Positions 63,782 through 64,000 of a DNA stretch of 64,000 bases are shown piece after piece. A model generated the notes under the pieces. The model was given only the letters and a program-made list of their open reading frames with translations. It made no database searches and had not been told where the DNA came from. The stretch covers positions 496,001-560,000 of the forward strand of contig NW_027480535.1 of NCBI RefSeq assembly GCF_051401765.1, in the 5' to 3' direction. This DNA comes from Calliopsis andreniformis. Taxonomy: Eukaryota > Arthropoda > Insecta > Hymenoptera > Andrenidae. How positions within the stretch are numbered: position 1 is the stretch's first letter; every line of letters begins with the position of its first letter. The translations under genes and the position numbers were made by a program.

Positions 63782-64000
63782 GAGGATTGAGGACTGAGGA
63801 TTGAGGATTGACGATTGAAGGTTCAGTATTGAGGATTGAAGATTGAGAATTGAGGATTGAGGATTGAACATTGAGGACTTAGTGTTGAGGGTTGAGTGAT
63901 GAGAATTGATGTTTGTGGATACAGATTTGAAGATTGCAGATTGAGTATTGAGTATTGAAAACTGTGAATTGAGTATATTCTATTGAGGATTGAGGATTGA

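Larger units (their letters stand above)
1..64000 (+). repeat. GAGGATT heptamer satellite array
   Basis: The whole window is built from the 7-bp unit GAGGATT in head-to-tail order, always with the G-rich strand on top; I saw no inverted segment and no unrelated insertion. Common variants are GAAGATT, GAGTATT, GAGAATT, GATGATT, GACGATT, GAGGACT, GAGGTTT and GAGGGTT. Register is usually kept, and the exceptions are mostly 6-nt units recurring in fixed contexts. The consensus has no C on the plus strand (3 G, 2 A, 2 T), giving extreme strand asymmetry. Multi-kilobase higher-order repeats are superimposed. Such organisation is typical of eukaryotic satellite DNA spread by unequal exchange. The host species and chromosomal position cannot be read from the sequence. 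Confidence 0.97.
61785..64000 (+). repeat. Partial third G-type copy, window end
   Basis: Begins with sequence equivalent to about 59,790 (offset 1,995) and carries theta (62666), eta (63343) and eta (63978, cut by the window edge). The theta-eta spacing is 677 instead of 774 bp because 97 bp are missing near 63,175. The last 0.5 kb matches about 38.1-38.6 kb, including the GATCTAGG and GGATACAG variants. The array clearly continues past the window. Confidence 0.85.

Noticed and set aside
1..64000. Telomeric repeat array (short G-rich T/G/A unit).
   Set aside because: The unit TTGAGGA is not a telomere repeat I know, units are highly variable, and multi-kilobase higher-order repeats with fixed variants do not fit telomerase-made DNA. 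A subtelomeric location stays possible.
1..64000. CRISPR array or other prokaryotic direct repeats.
   Set aside because: There are no spacers: the sequence between repeats is the same 7-bp unit. No cas-like genes are present.
1..64000. Transposon or retroelement insertions, or single-copy islands.
   Set aside because: Every stretch that looked unique parses into in-register heptamers. I found no terminal repeats, target-site duplications, poly-A tails or transposase/reverse-transcriptase-like frames.
1..64000. CENP-B box or other known centromere motif in the modules.
   Set aside because: I saw no match to the CENP-B box core; the modules are too poor in C and CpG. Centromere function can be neither supported nor excluded from sequence.
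1..64000. tRNA, rRNA, snRNA or riboswitch-like structures.
   Set aside because: With almost no C on one strand, stable stems are nearly impossible, and no conserved RNA-gene motif appears on either strand.

Overview
All 64 kb are one satellite DNA. The basic unit is the 7-bp repeat GAGGATT (equivalently TTGAGGA; AATCCTC on the other strand), head to tail in one orientation from the first base to the last. I see no conventional gene, RNA gene, transposon, CRISPR array or single-copy sequence. Tens of kilobases of simple satellite organised into multi-kilobase higher-order repeats (HORs) point to eukaryotic heterochromatin (centromeric, pericentromeric, subtelomeric, sex- or B-chromosome). The species cannot be told from the sequence.

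The array has three levels. Level 1 is the heptamer, pure in short runs (usually 3-8 units, longest noticed 12) and otherwise carrying one or two substitutions. Level 2 is a 203-bp 'anchor module' of exactly 29 strongly diverged but in-register heptamers. I count 70 copies (one orphan, one cut by the window end), on average about 920 bp apart, in eleven variant classes that I call alpha to lambda, plus three unassigned copies. I quote each copy by the start of its 15th heptamer ('centre'; module = centre-98 to centre+104). Level 3 is ordered module series duplicated in tandem or nearly so: A (alpha-beta-gamma, 2.3 kb, three copies, 1.0-8.0 kb); B (epsilon-alpha-alpha-epsilon-epsilon, about 5 kb, two copies, 11.3-21.8 kb); D (lambda-zeta-eta, about 3 kb, two copies, 31.4-37.5 kb); F (eta-eta-iota-iota-lambda-theta, 6,106 bp, two near-identical copies, 38.65-50.86 kb); G (zeta-theta-eta-kappa-eta-theta-eta, 5.3-5.5 kb, two copies plus a partial third, 51.06-64 kb). 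Mosaic stretches lie between them.

The window splits into two domains. Classes alpha to epsilon occur only left of about 29.2 kb and classes zeta to lambda only right of about 30.4 kb, with further marker variants changing at the same place. This looks like a junction between two separately homogenised satellite subfamilies.

The minus strand is rich in long open frames (up to 683 codons), all low-complexity Asn/Pro/Gln/Ser/Ile/Leu. They follow from the repeat arithmetic: the heptamer has no stop in any minus frame and gives the same seven-residue repeat in all three, while every plus frame hits a stop each 21 nt. I therefore annotate no CDS. Block borders are from reading by eye and good to about 10-30 bp unless a narrower interval is given.
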